A stretch of DNA of 64,000 bases from Mycobacterium sp. GA-1841 (GTDB lineage Bacteria; Actinomycetota; Actinomycetes; Mycobacteriales; Mycobacteriaceae): the NCBI RefSeq assembly GCF_001954135.1, contig NZ_MBEQ01000045.1, positions 1-64,000 of the forward strand, given 5' to 3'. Positions within the stretch are counted from its first letter, which is position 1, and each line of letters starts with the position of its first letter. Of this stretch, positions 27,013 to 36,552 are shown piece by piece. Under the pieces are notes generated by a model. It was given only the letters and a program-made list of their open reading frames with translations. It ran no database searches and was not told where the DNA came from. Both the position numbers and the translations under genes were made by a program.

Positions 27013-27027
27013 CCGGCGCACCGGGCA

Positions 27028-27450
27028 TCAGTTCACGCCCACTCCGATGATCGGCACCCAGACACCGAACAGCCACACGCCCCACTGCCGGAACCCGTTG
27101 TCCCACACGGGGTTCAGGTTGTAACCCCAGTAGTTGACAGTCCGCGGCAGCGGACCGCCGCGCCAGTGCAGCGGAGGCGGCGGACCCCAGCCCCACGGCG
27201 GTGGCCCGTTGCGGTCGTCCCACCAGTCATGGCGATTGTTGGCCCACCAGGGACCTTTGTCGTCCCAGTGGTCACGGCGATGATCGAACTCACGCCCCGG
27301 CGGACCACCATCGCAGAACGGGAAACAGTCGTCGTGGCCGTGCCCCGGCTTGAGCGGAGCCGGCACCGTCGGCGCTGCCGCGGCCACCGGTGCCCCCGCA
27401 CCCAACGCTCCCAGCGTCAACACCGCCGCCACGAACTTCGTCAGTTTCAT
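27028..27450 (-). CDS. Secreted Trp/Pro/Gly/His-rich protein
   Basis: A 140-residue exported protein: signal peptide (about 1-26, ending VAAAAP), then a mature part rich in Trp, His, Pro and Asp (WWANNRHDWWDD, PPPWGWGPPPP), ending in a hydrophobic stretch. Two cysteines in DDCFPFCDGG could form a disulfide. Similar small Trp-rich secreted proteins are common in mycobacteria without a known role. AGGAGG upstream of ATG 27450 sets the start. Divergent from the P450 at 27628. Confidence 0.78.
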   Translation of the reverse strand: MKLTKFVAAVLTLGALGAGAPVAAAAPTVPAPLKPGHGHDDCFPFCDGGPPGREFDHRRDHWDDKGPWWANNRHDWWDDRNGPPPWGWGPPPPLHWRGGPLPRTVNYWGYNLNPVWDNGFRQWGVWLFGVWVPIIGVGVN

Positions 27451-27627
27451 TCCTGAACCTCCTGAGGTCGTGACCCGGCGCCGGCGGTCCCCCAATGATC
27501 CGGCGCCGCAACGTTTTGCCAACCCGCACGGCTGCGAGCGGTGATACGTGCACCCCGATGGGGTATCGCGCTCGCCGATCCCAGCGTTACCCACTGCCGG
27601 GGCCGGTTGCGCTCTACGCTGGCTGAG

Positions 27628-28902
27628 ATGGGTATTGCAACGCGCGTCAACGGGGCTCCGCCGCCCGACGTACCTCGCGCCGACATCGAGCTCGGTTCGT
27701 GGCGGTTCTGGCGCAATGACGACGATGTCCGCGACGGAGCGTTCGCGACGCTGCGCCGCGAAGCGCCGATCTCATTTCAGCCGGCCTCCGCCGAGGACGG
27801 ATTTCCCGAGAGCCACGGTCACTGGGCGGTGACCCGATATGACGACGTCTTCTACGCCAGCCGCCACCCTGACATCTTCAGCTCCGCCTCGGGCATCACG
27901 ATCGGCGACCAAACCCCGGAACTGGCAGAGTATTTCGGTTCGATGATCGCCATGGACGACCCCCGCCATACCCGATTGCGCAACATCGTCCGCAGCGCAT
28001 TCACTCCCCGGGTGGTGGCCCTGATCGACGATTCGGTGCGTGACCGCGCCCACCGCCTGGTGACCGAGATGGTGACGCAAAATCCCGACCGCTGCGCCGA
28101 CCTGGTCACCGAATTCTCCGGCCCCCTTCCCCTACAGATCATCTGCGACATGATGGGTATCCCCGAGGCGGACCACCAACGGATCTTCCACTGGACCAAC
28201 GTGATCCTGGGTTTCGGCGACCCGGACCTGACCACCGACTTCGACGAGTTCATCTCGGTCGCCACGCAGATCGGCGCGTACGCGACCGCACTCGCCGACG
28301 AGCGCCGTTGCGCACCCGCCGAGGATCTGACGACCAGCCTGGTACAGGCCGAGGTGGACGGTGAACGACTGACCTCGGCCGAGGTCGCGTCCTTCTTCAT
28401 CCTGTTGGTGGTCGCCGGGAACGAGACCACCCGTAACGCGATCAGCCACGGGGTGCTGGCCCTCACGCGTTACCCCGAACAGCGCGAGCTGTGGTGGTCA
28501 CGTTTCGACGAGCTCGCCCCCACCGCGGTGGAAGAGATCGTCCGCTGGGCATCCCCGGTCAGTTACATGCGCCGGACGGTCACGCGCGACACCGTGCTGG
28601 GCGAGACGCCGTTGCCGGCCGGTGCGAAGGTCACGCTGTGGTACGGATCGGCCAACCGGGACGAGTCGAAATTCGTCGACCCGTGGCTGTTCGACGTCAC
28701 CCGCACGCCCAACCCTCATCTCGGATTCGGCGGTGGCGGAGCGCACTTCTGCCTCGGGGCGAACCTGGCGCGGCGAGAGATCACCGTGGCTTTCGAGGAG
28801 CTGCACCGCCGATTGCCCGACATCGCGGTGACCGAGGAGCCCGACCGATTGCTGTCGTCGTTCATCCACGGCATCAAGCGCATGCCGGTGGCCTGGAGCT
28901 AG
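27628..28902 (+). CDS. Cytochrome P450
   Basis: A 424-residue soluble bacterial P450: AMDDPRHTRLR, the I-helix AGNETT (263-268), ExxR at E303/R306, and the heme loop GFGGGGAHFCLG with ligand C375. It is in the same broad clan as CYP124/125/126/142 but is clearly distinct from the CYP125 at 17723 (for example SYMRRTVTR instead of SFQRTALRD), so I do not assign a subfamily or substrate. ATG 27628 is used; the frame extends to 27541 with low-complexity Arg-rich sequence. No ferredoxin gene is adjacent. Confidence 0.9.
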   Translation: MGIATRVNGAPPPDVPRADIELGSWRFWRNDDDVRDGAFATLRREAPISFQPASAEDGFPESHGHWAVTRYDDVFYASRHPDIFSSASGITIGDQTPELAEYFGSMIAMDDPRHTRLRNIVRSAFTPRVVALIDDSVRDRAHRLVTEMVTQNPDRCADLVTEFSGPLPLQIICDMMGIPEADHQRIFHWTNVILGFGDPDLTTDFDEFISVATQIGAYATALADERRCAPAEDLTTSLVQAEVDGERLTSAEVASFFILLVVAGNETTRNAISHGVLALTRYPEQRELWWSRFDELAPTAVEEIVRWASPVSYMRRTVTRDTVLGETPLPAGAKVTLWYGSANRDESKFVDPWLFDVTRTPNPHLGFGGGGAHFCLGANLARREITVAFEELHRRLPDIAVTEEPDRLLSSFIHGIKRMPVAWS

Positions 28903-28962
28903 GTTTGTCCGGCTGTGGTGCGGGCACCCTCCCAGCGAGCCAACCACAGAACGGAGGGATCC

Positions 28963-30093
28963 ATGCACTCCGAGCGTTTCCGGTCGCTCTTGACCTCACA
29001 GGGGCCGTACGGATCGGTCTACTTCGACAACTCACACGACACCGCCGATGCCGCCGCCCAGATCGACTTGAAATGGCGCGGCCTGCGCAGCGACCTCGAA
29101 CGCCAGGGCGCGGGCCCCGAACTGCTCCGCCGGCTGGAAGACGCCGTGACCAGCGAGCGCCCTTCGGTCGGCCGAGGTGGTCGTGTCGTCGTGGCCAACG
29201 CACAGGCGGTACTCGTAGACGAGCAGTTCACCCGCAGCGACGGGGCGCCCCAGGCCCGGTTCTCCGAGCTGCCCTATGTGCTGCCCGCGCTTGCCCACGG
29301 GTGTGAGCGGCCCGGTTATCTGGTGGTCATCGTCGATCACACCGGCGCCGACGTCGAAGTGCACCATGGCCGCCCCGATGGCGGCGCGGTCACCACCGTC
29401 ACGGTCGACGGCGACGGTTACCCGGTGCACAAGGCCGGTCGTGCCGACACCCCCGGTTACGGCGATCCGCAGTCCCACACCGAGGAGAACCGGGCGAAGA
29501 ACATCCGGACCGTGGCCGACCAGGTGGCGGCTCTGGTCGACGAGGAGAAGCCCGAGGCCGTGTTCCTCGTCGGTGAGGTGCGCTCGCGAACCGACCTCGT
29601 CGCCGAACTACCCGATCGGGTCACCGAACTGGTGGAGCAGCTGCAGGTCGGTGCCCGGCACAGTGGCTTCGACCGTCAAGCCCTGGACGAGACCATCGAC
29701 GCGCGGTTGGAGCAGCGACAACACCACCTGGATGCTTCTGTCGCACAACGTTTCTCCGCTGAGTTGAGTCGACACTCCGGCCTGGCCACCGAGGGGCTGC
29801 CCGGGGTGTGCGCGGCGTTGCGTGAAGGTGCCGTCGAGACCCTCATCCTCGGCGACCTCGGTGATGCCACCGTGGTGAGCACCGACGACCTGGCCACGAT
29901 CGCGCCGAACCCCGAGGTGCTCTCCGAACAGGGCGGTGCACCGACCCACGTGCTGCGTGCCGACGAGGCGCTGCCGATGGCGGCGATCTCGATCGGCGCC
30001 GACCTCATCGGGATGCCGGGGACCTACTCCCCCACCGACGGCGTCGCAGCGGTGTTGCGCTACGCGCCCCGGCAACCGGCCGGCGTCAGCTGA
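28963..30093 (+). CDS. Rv2629/Balon-type ribosome hibernation factor
   Basis: A 376-residue protein homologous to M. tuberculosis Rv2629, with shared blocks VYFDNSHDT, YVVP-like PYVLPAL, VDHTGADVEV, GYPVHK, EVRSRTDL and RADEALP.AAI. This eRF1-like family includes Balon, recently shown to bind the ribosomal A site during hibernation, with a mycobacterial homologue on ribosomes. The C-terminal L7Ae-like part (about 265-370) ends with a Gly-rich tail. GGAGG 7 bases before ATG 28963 sets the start. Rv2629 is a DosR-regulon gene, but I see no clear DosR box here. Its end overlaps the cupredoxin gene by 8 bases. Confidence 0.87.
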   Translation: MHSERFRSLLTSQGPYGSVYFDNSHDTADAAAQIDLKWRGLRSDLERQGAGPELLRRLEDAVTSERPSVGRGGRVVVANAQAVLVDEQFTRSDGAPQARFSELPYVLPALAHGCERPGYLVVIVDHTGADVEVHHGRPDGGAVTTVTVDGDGYPVHKAGRADTPGYGDPQSHTEENRAKNIRTVADQVAALVDEEKPEAVFLVGEVRSRTDLVAELPDRVTELVEQLQVGARHSGFDRQALDETIDARLEQRQHHLDASVAQRFSAELSRHSGLATEGLPGVCAALREGAVETLILGDLGDATVVSTDDLATIAPNPEVLSEQGGAPTHVLRADEALPMAAISIGADLIGMPGTYSPTDGVAAVLRYAPRQPAGVS

Positions 30094-30448
30094 CGGTCAG
30101 CGTGCCGACCATCGCGGGGTGGTACAGACAGTAGAACGTGTACTGCCCCGGCTTCTCCGGCGCCGTGAGCGTCGCGCGGTCCTTCCCGTCGACATGGACG
30201 TCGAACACGCCCTTTTCGCGGGACGTCACCGAGTGTTCGACCTCGTCATCGTTGACGATGTTGATCTGGGTGCCCGGGGCGACCGTGAGTGCCTTGCTGA
30301 AGCCCATTCCCGCGATCGTGATCGTCGGACCGCCCGGCGCGGGCTGGACGGCGGATTGCTGCGGCCCGGTGTGCTCGGCTTGGCCGCACGCCACGATGAG
30401 CCAGGTGCCCAGGCACACCGCCGCCACCACCATCGCAAGTCGATTCAT
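30086..30448 (-). CDS. Cupredoxin-domain lipoprotein
   Basis: A 120-residue putative lipoprotein: signal with lipobox IVAC (C21), then a plastocyanin-like domain (about 40-120). All four type 1 copper ligands are visible in the usual order: H72 (EHSV), C107, H110 and M113 (CLYHPAM). It should bind copper at the outer membrane face and act as a small electron carrier or copper chaperone. The partner is unknown; no oxidase is nearby. Convergent with the Balon-like gene and 32 bases downstream of the permease gene on the same strand. Confidence 0.88.
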   Translation of the reverse strand: MNRLAMVVAAVCLGTWLIVACGQAEHTGPQQSAVQPAPGGPTITIAGMGFSKALTVAPGTQINIVNDDEVEHSVTSREKGVFDVHVDGKDRATLTAPEKPGQYTFYCLYHPAMVGTLTVS

Positions 30449-30480
30449 CCGTGCCCCCTGCGTTGTGTCCCGACAGGCAA

Positions 30481-31929
30481 TTATCGGTTCTCGGGGCGGT
30501 GCGAGGTGGCCGAATCTGCTGATCGGCCCACGAGGACCCCGCCGGCGAAGGCCGCCACGAGCACGCCGATGATCACCCAGGCCAGCACACTGGAACCACC
30601 GACCAGATCGCTGAGGTTGGTCAGGATCAGTGCCAGCGCGCCGAGCAGCCCGGCCAGACCCAGTGCCGGGGCGACCCGCACCCGCCACAGCGACAGGCCA
30701 TGCCGATCACGACGGAAGTACACCAGCACCGCGATGCTGGTGGCGACCATCAGGAGCACGACCCCGACCGTGGTGGCGCCGGCGAACCAGGTGTAGAACT
30801 GGGCGGCCGGATCCAGCCCGAACACCACAGCCAGCGCGACGCTGACCGCGACCACACCCGAGATCCACAACGACGCCCGGTGCGGCGAGCCGTGCCGATC
30901 GTGCGGTCGGCTCAGTACCGCCGGCAGCACATCACGCTGCGACAGCGCGAACACGTACCGCGAGGCCACGTTGTGGAACGCCAGGATGCAGGCGAACAGG
31001 CTGGTGAAGTACAACACCGTGATGATGTCAGCCCCTACCGCACCGATGTAGCGACGGGCGGTGTCGCCCAGGAACGTGGCACCCGAATCGGTGGCGTGCG
31101 TGACGGCCTGCTCGTCACCCCAGCCGGAGATCAGCGCCCAACTGGTGACGGCGTAGAACACCCCGATCAGGACCAGCGCCAGGTAGGTGGCACGGGGAAT
31201 GGTGCGCTCGGGGTCGCGGGCCTCGTCCCGGAATATCGCGGTGGCCTCGAACCCCACATAGCTGATGATCGCAAACAGCAGCCCGATCCCGAGCGAACCG
31301 GACAGAACCGCAGCCGGATTGACGATGCCCGAGGACAACCCGTGATCACCCCCACGCACCACGATCACGAGATCGAGCACCAGGACGATCACGATCTCGG
31401 CGGTGAGCAGGATTCCCAGTACCCGACTGGACAATTCGATGTTGCGGTAGCCCAGATAGGTGGTCACCGCGAATGCCACCGCGGCGAACACCCACCACGG
31501 AAGGCCGGGGCCGCCGGCCAGTTCGAGAACGGACGCCCCGGCCGGGCCGAGCAGTCCGTAGACGCCGGCCTCCAGCGCCACGTAACTCACCAGCGCGACG
31601 AACGCGATCCCGATGCCCGCGGGCAGGCCCAGGGACTGCCGGACATAGGAGAAGAAGGCGCCGGCTTCCTCGACATACGGGGTCATCGCGGTGAACCCGA
31701 CGGCGAACAACAGCAGCACCAGGGTGGCGGCGATGAACGTCGCGGGGAACCCCGTTCCGTTACCCGAGGCGATGCCCAGGGGCACGACACCGCCGATCAC
31801 ACCCAGCGGGGCGGCGGCGGCGACCACCATGAAAACGATCGAGGCGATGCCGAGGTTGCCGCGCAGCTGCCGGCCGGCCGGGGACGGTGGGTGGCCCAAC
31901 GATTCCGGGACCGTGATGATTTCGGACAT
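30481..31929 (-). CDS. APC-superfamily amino acid permease
   Basis: A 482-residue transporter with about 12 transmembrane segments. The family start is present (VVAAAAPLGVIGG as the unwound TM1 region; TM6 region ISYVGFEATAIFRDEARDPERTIPRA). It is probably an importer of amino acids or amines coupled to protons; the substrate cannot be named. ATG 31929 follows CGGAC...GGACGG sequence and fits the usual short cytoplasmic N-terminus. The cupredoxin gene lies downstream on the same strand. Confidence 0.9.
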   Translation of the reverse strand: MSEIITVPESLGHPPSPAGRQLRGNLGIASIVFMVVAAAAPLGVIGGVVPLGIASGNGTGFPATFIAATLVLLLFAVGFTAMTPYVEEAGAFFSYVRQSLGLPAGIGIAFVALVSYVALEAGVYGLLGPAGASVLELAGGPGLPWWVFAAVAFAVTTYLGYRNIELSSRVLGILLTAEIVIVLVLDLVIVVRGGDHGLSSGIVNPAAVLSGSLGIGLLFAIISYVGFEATAIFRDEARDPERTIPRATYLALVLIGVFYAVTSWALISGWGDEQAVTHATDSGATFLGDTARRYIGAVGADIITVLYFTSLFACILAFHNVASRYVFALSQRDVLPAVLSRPHDRHGSPHRASLWISGVVAVSVALAVVFGLDPAAQFYTWFAGATTVGVVLLMVATSIAVLVYFRRDRHGLSLWRVRVAPALGLAGLLGALALILTNLSDLVGGSSVLAWVIIGVLVAAFAGGVLVGRSADSATSHRPENR

Positions 31930-32037
31930 GGGCGACCGTCCTTCAGACAGCGGGTGCGTGGATATGACCCGCGGAACATAGGGCCGGGCCGTGCAGCTGC
32001 ACCAGATCTCGCGTCACCGTGCGCAAAATTCGCGTTG

Positions 32038-33144
32038 CTAGGTGCCGCCCAGGACGTCGAGCATGCCGGCGGCGGCCCGTGGCCAGGTGAACTGTTCGGC
32101 ACGCCGCCGAGCACTGTGGCGCCGTTGGGGTTCGGGACGGCTGATCACCGTGGTGACCGCACGGGCGATGGCGTGCGCGTCGTTGTCCGCGGTGGCCCCG
32201 CTGTCCGCGGTGAGGATCTCGGCGAGCGCCGAGGTACGTGACACGACTGCGGGCGTTCCGCAGGCCAGGGCTTCCAGCGCGGCCAGACCGAACGTCTCGT
32301 GCGGGCCGGGCGCAAGCGCCACGTCGGCCGAGGCCAAGATGGCCGCCACGGTGTCACGACAGCCGATGTACCCGGTGAACGCGACCGGCAGGCCATCGGC
32401 GTGCCGTTCCAGACGGGCCCGCAGTGGACCCTCGCCGACCACCACCAGACGGGCGTCTACGCCTGAATCCCGAAGAGCGGCAACGGTGTCGATGCTTCGG
32501 TGAGCGTGTTTCTCCACCGACAGCCGACCGCAGTGCACGAGCAGGGTCTGTTCCGGGGCGGCCCACCGGCTGCGCATCCTGGCCGAGCGGCGTCGCGGGT
32601 GGAACTGCTCGAGGTCCACCCCCAACGGCACCGTCGCGACATTGTGCGCGCCGATCCGGTCGAATTCTTCACGGGCGAACGCGGTCGTGCACACGACCGC
32701 GTCGTAGTTCACCGCGCTGCGCCGATTGGCGAAGTCCGCGACGGCCCGGGCGGCCGCCGCCGGGAGCACCTGACCGACCAACCGGTCCAGCCGTTCATGC
32801 GAGATCATCACGGTGGCCACGCCATGGTGGCGGCCCCACGGGCCCAGCGACCGTAGGGTCAACCGGTCCGACACTTCGATGGCGTCGGGTCGCAGCCGTT
32901 GCAGCAGCGCCGTCACCGGACCGGGAAGTACCGCCCGGTAACCACCGGTGAACGGGATGAGCCTGGCGGGCAGCGCAATTCGCACGACGCCGCTGGGCAG
33001 CACGTGCCGCCGCGGCCGCGCGCCGGGCACGACGAGGAACACCTCGTGTCCCAGGGCGCGATATTCGGCGCCGAGCCGGTCGACCGCGGTGCGCAGCCCG
33101 CCCGAGCGCGGGCCGTAGAAGTTGGCGACCTGGACAACCCGCAT
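32038..33144 (-). CDS. mgtA: GT4 glycosyltransferase, MgtA-like alpha-mannosyltransferase
   Basis: A 368-residue GT-B glycosyltransferase very similar to MgtA (Rv0557): MRVVQVANFYGPRSGGLRTA, ISHERLDR, GRLSVEKHAHRS and the donor motif ETFGLAALEALACGTP (E-x7-E). MgtA transfers mannose from GDP-mannose to a glucuronosyl diacylglycerol to start a lipomannan-like glycolipid in the cell envelope. An upstream ATG at 33168 is also possible. The 140 bases between this gene and the divergent SDR contain no obvious operator. Confidence 0.88.
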   Translation of the reverse strand: MRVVQVANFYGPRSGGLRTAVDRLGAEYRALGHEVFLVVPGARPRRHVLPSGVVRIALPARLIPFTGGYRAVLPGPVTALLQRLRPDAIEVSDRLTLRSLGPWGRHHGVATVMISHERLDRLVGQVLPAAAARAVADFANRRSAVNYDAVVCTTAFAREEFDRIGAHNVATVPLGVDLEQFHPRRRSARMRSRWAAPEQTLLVHCGRLSVEKHAHRSIDTVAALRDSGVDARLVVVGEGPLRARLERHADGLPVAFTGYIGCRDTVAAILASADVALAPGPHETFGLAALEALACGTPAVVSRTSALAEILTADSGATADNDAHAIARAVTTVISRPEPQRRHSARRRAEQFTWPRAAAGMLDVLGGT

Positions 33145-33284
33145 GCCCCGATCAGAACCGGGCCGCATGTGCGGTCAACAACGCCGTCGCGACCGTGGCC
33201 TGAACAGCCGCTGAACAAGCCCTGGGCGATCAGACGAAATGCCGAATCGCAGCGGTGGAACCGTACGCGGCGGATACTCATCCG

Positions 33285-34211
33285 ATGGGCTGCTCACCGG
33301 ACCCGGATGCGCTGGCCGGACGCGTCGCCGTGGTCGCCGGGGCCACCCGCGGTGCCGGTCGCGGTATCGCCGCCGCGCTCGGGGAAGCGGGTGCGACGGT
33401 GGTGTGCACCGGCCGGAGCAGCAGATGTGGGAGCCGCGATTCCGACTACGACCGGCCCGAAACCATCGAGGAAACAGCCGAATTGGTGTCAAAACTGGGC
33501 GGAACCGGTGTCGCCGTGCAGGTCGACCACCTCGATGTGACGCAGGTGCGCAAGCTGGCCGGGCGGCTCACGGCCGATTACGGTCACATCGACATCCTGG
33601 TCAACGACATCTGGGGAGCCGAGGTGCTCAAGGGGCCCCCCGACACCTGGGGCCGGCCGATGTGGCAGCACGACCTCGACGACGGGTTGCGGATGCTGCG
33701 CCTGGGTTTGGACACCCACCTGATCACATCACACTGCCTGCTGCCGCTGCTCGCCGACCGCCCCGGCGGCCTTCTGGTCGAGATCACCGATGGCACAACA
33801 GAATTCAATGCCGACAATCCACGTCTCTCGGTGTTCTACGATCTGGTCAAAAATGCGGTCAACCGGCTGGCCTTCAGCCATGGGTACGAGCTCGCGGCAT
33901 TCGGCGCCACCGCGGTGGCGGTCACACCGGGATGGCTGCGCTCGGAGATGATGCTCGACAACTACGGCGTCACCGAGGCCAACTGGCAGCGTGCCCTGGA
34001 TCTGGCCCGCGCCGACGGTTACCCGGCCGCACCGCCCGGTTTCGCCGAGTCGGAATCGCCGCGCTTCGTGGGGCGTGGGGTGGCCGCGATGGCCGCCGAC
34101 CCGGACCGGGCCCGGTGGAATCAGCGGTCGGTCAGCTCGGCGGCATTGGCCCGTCATTACGGATTCACCGACCTCGACGGGCGGCTTCCCGACGTATGGC
34201 TGCCGCTGTAA
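33285..34211 (+). CDS. SDR-family oxidoreductase (atypical)
   Basis: A 308-residue SDR with the cofactor motif GATRGAGRG (near 20-28), D62-type NHLDV region and an active-site tyrosine and lysine in FYDLVKNAVNR (YxxxK). The usual NNAG is replaced by VNDIWG, and the C-terminus is longer than in classical SDRs, with a clamp-like tail (NQRSVSSAALARHYGF). This is the pattern of a subgroup often annotated simply as SDR; the substrate is unknown. ATG 33285 is preferred over 33255. First gene of a likely catabolic set running to 36534. Confidence 0.82.
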   Translation: MGCSPDPDALAGRVAVVAGATRGAGRGIAAALGEAGATVVCTGRSSRCGSRDSDYDRPETIEETAELVSKLGGTGVAVQVDHLDVTQVRKLAGRLTADYGHIDILVNDIWGAEVLKGPPDTWGRPMWQHDLDDGLRMLRLGLDTHLITSHCLLPLLADRPGGLLVEITDGTTEFNADNPRLSVFYDLVKNAVNRLAFSHGYELAAFGATAVAVTPGWLRSEMMLDNYGVTEANWQRALDLARADGYPAAPPGFAESESPRFVGRGVAAMAADPDRARWNQRSVSSAALARHYGFTDLDGRLPDVWLPL

Positions 34212-34310
34212 CCGCACGTCAGCGCGTTGCCGCCGCGCCGGGTAGACATTTTTTCAAATCTGTTCACGGATTTCGTTGACACCGACGCAAGCGGATTGTT
34301 CTATGGCTGA

Positions 34311-36101
34311 GTGAGCTTCGACACAATCATCCACAACGGCCGCTGGTTCGACGGCACCGGCGCGGCCTCAGCGGTGCGCACCATCGGAATTCGCGACGGG
34401 CACGTGGTGGCCATCTCCCCCGACGGTCTCGACGAGACGGACTGTCCACAGGTCATCGATGCCAGCGGCAAATGGGTCCTGCCCGGGATGCTGGACATCC
34501 ACACGCATTACGACGTCGAGGTGCTGGGCGGCCCGTCGTTGTCGGAGTCCCTGCGCCACGGCGTGACCACGGTGATGCTCGGCTCCTGCTCGTTGTCGAC
34601 CGTGCACGTCGGTGGGGCCGATGCGGGTGATCTGTTCGGCCGGGTCGAGGCGATCCCGCGCGATCAGGTCATCGCCGCGGTCGACAACCACAAAACCTGG
34701 AGCACCTGCGACGAATACGTCTCGGCCCTGGAATCGCTGCCACTGGGGCCGAACCTGGCCGCCTTCATCGGGCATTCCGACATGCGGACCGCGGTGATGG
34801 GCCTGGACCGGGCCACCCGAAAAGACGAACTGCCGACTGCCGCCGAACAGGCCCGCATGGAACAGATGCTGGCCGAGGCACTGGACGCCGGATTCGTCGG
34901 AATGTCCTCCCAACAACTGCTTTTCGACAAGATCGACGGAGACACGTGCCGGTCCCGCACACTGCCGTCGACCTATGCCCGGCCGCGCGAACTGCGCCGG
35001 CTCAAGTCGATGTTGCGCCGCGCCGGCCGGGTACTGCAGTCCGGGCCCGACATCCAGAACCCGATCAACCTGGTCTCGCAGGTGGCCCAGTCACTCGGGG
35101 TGTTCCGCAGACCACTCAAGACCAGCCTGCTCTCGGCCGCCGACATCAAGGCCAACCCGTATGCGATCTGGATCATGGGACCGCTGGCCCGGGCCGCCAA
35201 CACCCTCGGCGGCAACTTCCGCTGGCAACATCTTCCGGTGCCGTTCGAGGTGTACGCCGACGGGATCGACCTGGTGGTGTTCGAGGAGTTCGGGTCCGGG
35301 GCGGCGGCACTGCACCTGCGCGACGAAGTCGAACGCAATGCCCTGCTGCGCGACGAGGCCTACCGCCGCCGGTTCCGCAAGGACTACGACAGCAAGTTCG
35401 GCGTGCGTGTGTGGCACCGCGACTTCTTCGACGCCGAGATCGTGGCGTGCCCCGACGTATCCGTGGTGGGCAAGTCGTTCGGTCAGGTCGGCCAGGACCG
35501 CGGCGGCCTGCATCCGGTCGACACCTTCCTGGACCTGGTACTCGAGCACGGCAGCGCGATCCGCTGGCGGACCACGATCTCCAACCATCGACCCGAGGTA
35601 CTCAAGAAGCTGGCCCGCGACCCGGGCATCCAGCTCGGCTTCTCCGACGCCGGGGCCCACCTGCGCAACATGGCCTTCTACAACATGGGGCTGCGGCTCC
35701 TGCGGCATGTTCGCGACGCCGAACGGGCCGGCACCCCGTTCATGTCGATCGAGCGGGCGGTACACCGGTTGACCGGTGAACTCGGCGACTGGTACCGGAT
35801 CGACGCCGGACACCTGCGTATCGGAGACCGCGCCGATGTCGTGGTGATCGACCCCGAGCACCTCGACAACTCTCTCGACGCCTACGCCGAGGAAACCGTC
35901 GACCACTACGGCGGCCTGTCGCGGATGGTGAACCGCAACGACCAGACCGTCACCGCGGTTCTCGTCGGCGGAAAAACAGTGTTCGCCGACGGCGCGCTCA
36001 CCCCGGTGGTAGGCCACGAACGCACCGGCCGGTTCCTACGCGCCGGCGACCGCGCCGGCGCTCCGTCCGTCGAGAAAGGCCAATTGACCAGTGCCCGTTG
36101 A
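34311..36101 (+). CDS. D-aminoacylase-like amidohydrolase
   Basis: A 596-residue metal-dependent amidohydrolase of the N-acyl-D-amino-acid deacylase type. The first metal motif DIHTHYD (H64, H66) and a late acidic motif in FSDAGAH are present, along with the C-terminal small beta domain (IGDRADVVVIDPEHL). Many actinobacterial homologues occur in catabolic clusters rather than in D-amino acid metabolism, so the amide substrate is uncertain. The GTG at 34311 has no ribosome binding site; TTGACA at 34276 and a -10-like TTCTAT ending at 34304 suggest a leaderless message starting at this GTG. It overlaps the next gene by 11 bases. Confidence 0.87.
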   Translation: MSFDTIIHNGRWFDGTGAASAVRTIGIRDGHVVAISPDGLDETDCPQVIDASGKWVLPGMLDIHTHYDVEVLGGPSLSESLRHGVTTVMLGSCSLSTVHVGGADAGDLFGRVEAIPRDQVIAAVDNHKTWSTCDEYVSALESLPLGPNLAAFIGHSDMRTAVMGLDRATRKDELPTAAEQARMEQMLAEALDAGFVGMSSQQLLFDKIDGDTCRSRTLPSTYARPRELRRLKSMLRRAGRVLQSGPDIQNPINLVSQVAQSLGVFRRPLKTSLLSAADIKANPYAIWIMGPLARAANTLGGNFRWQHLPVPFEVYADGIDLVVFEEFGSGAAALHLRDEVERNALLRDEAYRRRFRKDYDSKFGVRVWHRDFFDAEIVACPDVSVVGKSFGQVGQDRGGLHPVDTFLDLVLEHGSAIRWRTTISNHRPEVLKKLARDPGIQLGFSDAGAHLRNMAFYNMGLRLLRHVRDAERAGTPFMSIERAVHRLTGELGDWYRIDAGHLRIGDRADVVVIDPEHLDNSLDAYAEETVDHYGGLSRMVNRNDQTVTAVLVGGKTVFADGALTPVVGHERTGRFLRAGDRAGAPSVEKGQLTSAR

Positions 36102-36534
36102 AGACACCGTTCGCAGCATGTGGAAGGCCCTGTCGGACCGAAACTGGGAGCTGCTCAAGACGTACCTGTCCGATGACTGCATCTACCTGGACATGCCGGT
36201 CGGTCCGGCCGCAGCGGCCAAGGGGCCCGAGGACATCGTCAAACGCCTCAAGATCGGCCTGCAACCACTGGCCTCCTATGAGAACTTCTCCGGCCTGCTG
36301 GTGCACAACGGGGCCGATGCCATGTACGAGCACCATGAGGAATGGCATTGGCCCAGTGGAGAATCCGCGGTGCTGAAGTTCGTCACCGTACACCGCGTCG
36401 AAAACGGCAAGGTGACACTGTGGAAGGACTATTGGGACATGAGCGCGCTGGCCGACCATGCCCCGCCCGACTGGATGGAGAACTTCGCCACCGCCGACAT
36501 GTCGTGGGTGTTCGACGCCACCGGACTGGTCTGA
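36091..36534 (+). CDS. SnoaL/limonene-epoxide-hydrolase-like protein
   Basis: A 147-residue NTF2-fold protein. VHRVENGKVTLWKDYWDM matches the limonene-1,2-epoxide hydrolase signature region (Arg and Asp, then the acidic D-Y-x-D), and DCIYLDMPVG supplies the earlier conserved strand. An epoxide hydrolase or isomerase role is possible; SnoaL-like proteins without catalysis also exist. GTG 36091 starts 11 bases inside the amidohydrolase gene, so the two are translated together. Confidence 0.8.
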   Translation: MPVEDTVRSMWKALSDRNWELLKTYLSDDCIYLDMPVGPAAAAKGPEDIVKRLKIGLQPLASYENFSGLLVHNGADAMYEHHEEWHWPSGESAVLKFVTVHRVENGKVTLWKDYWDMSALADHAPPDWMENFATADMSWVFDATGLV

Positions 36535-36552
36535 GCGACGCGGGCAACCGGG

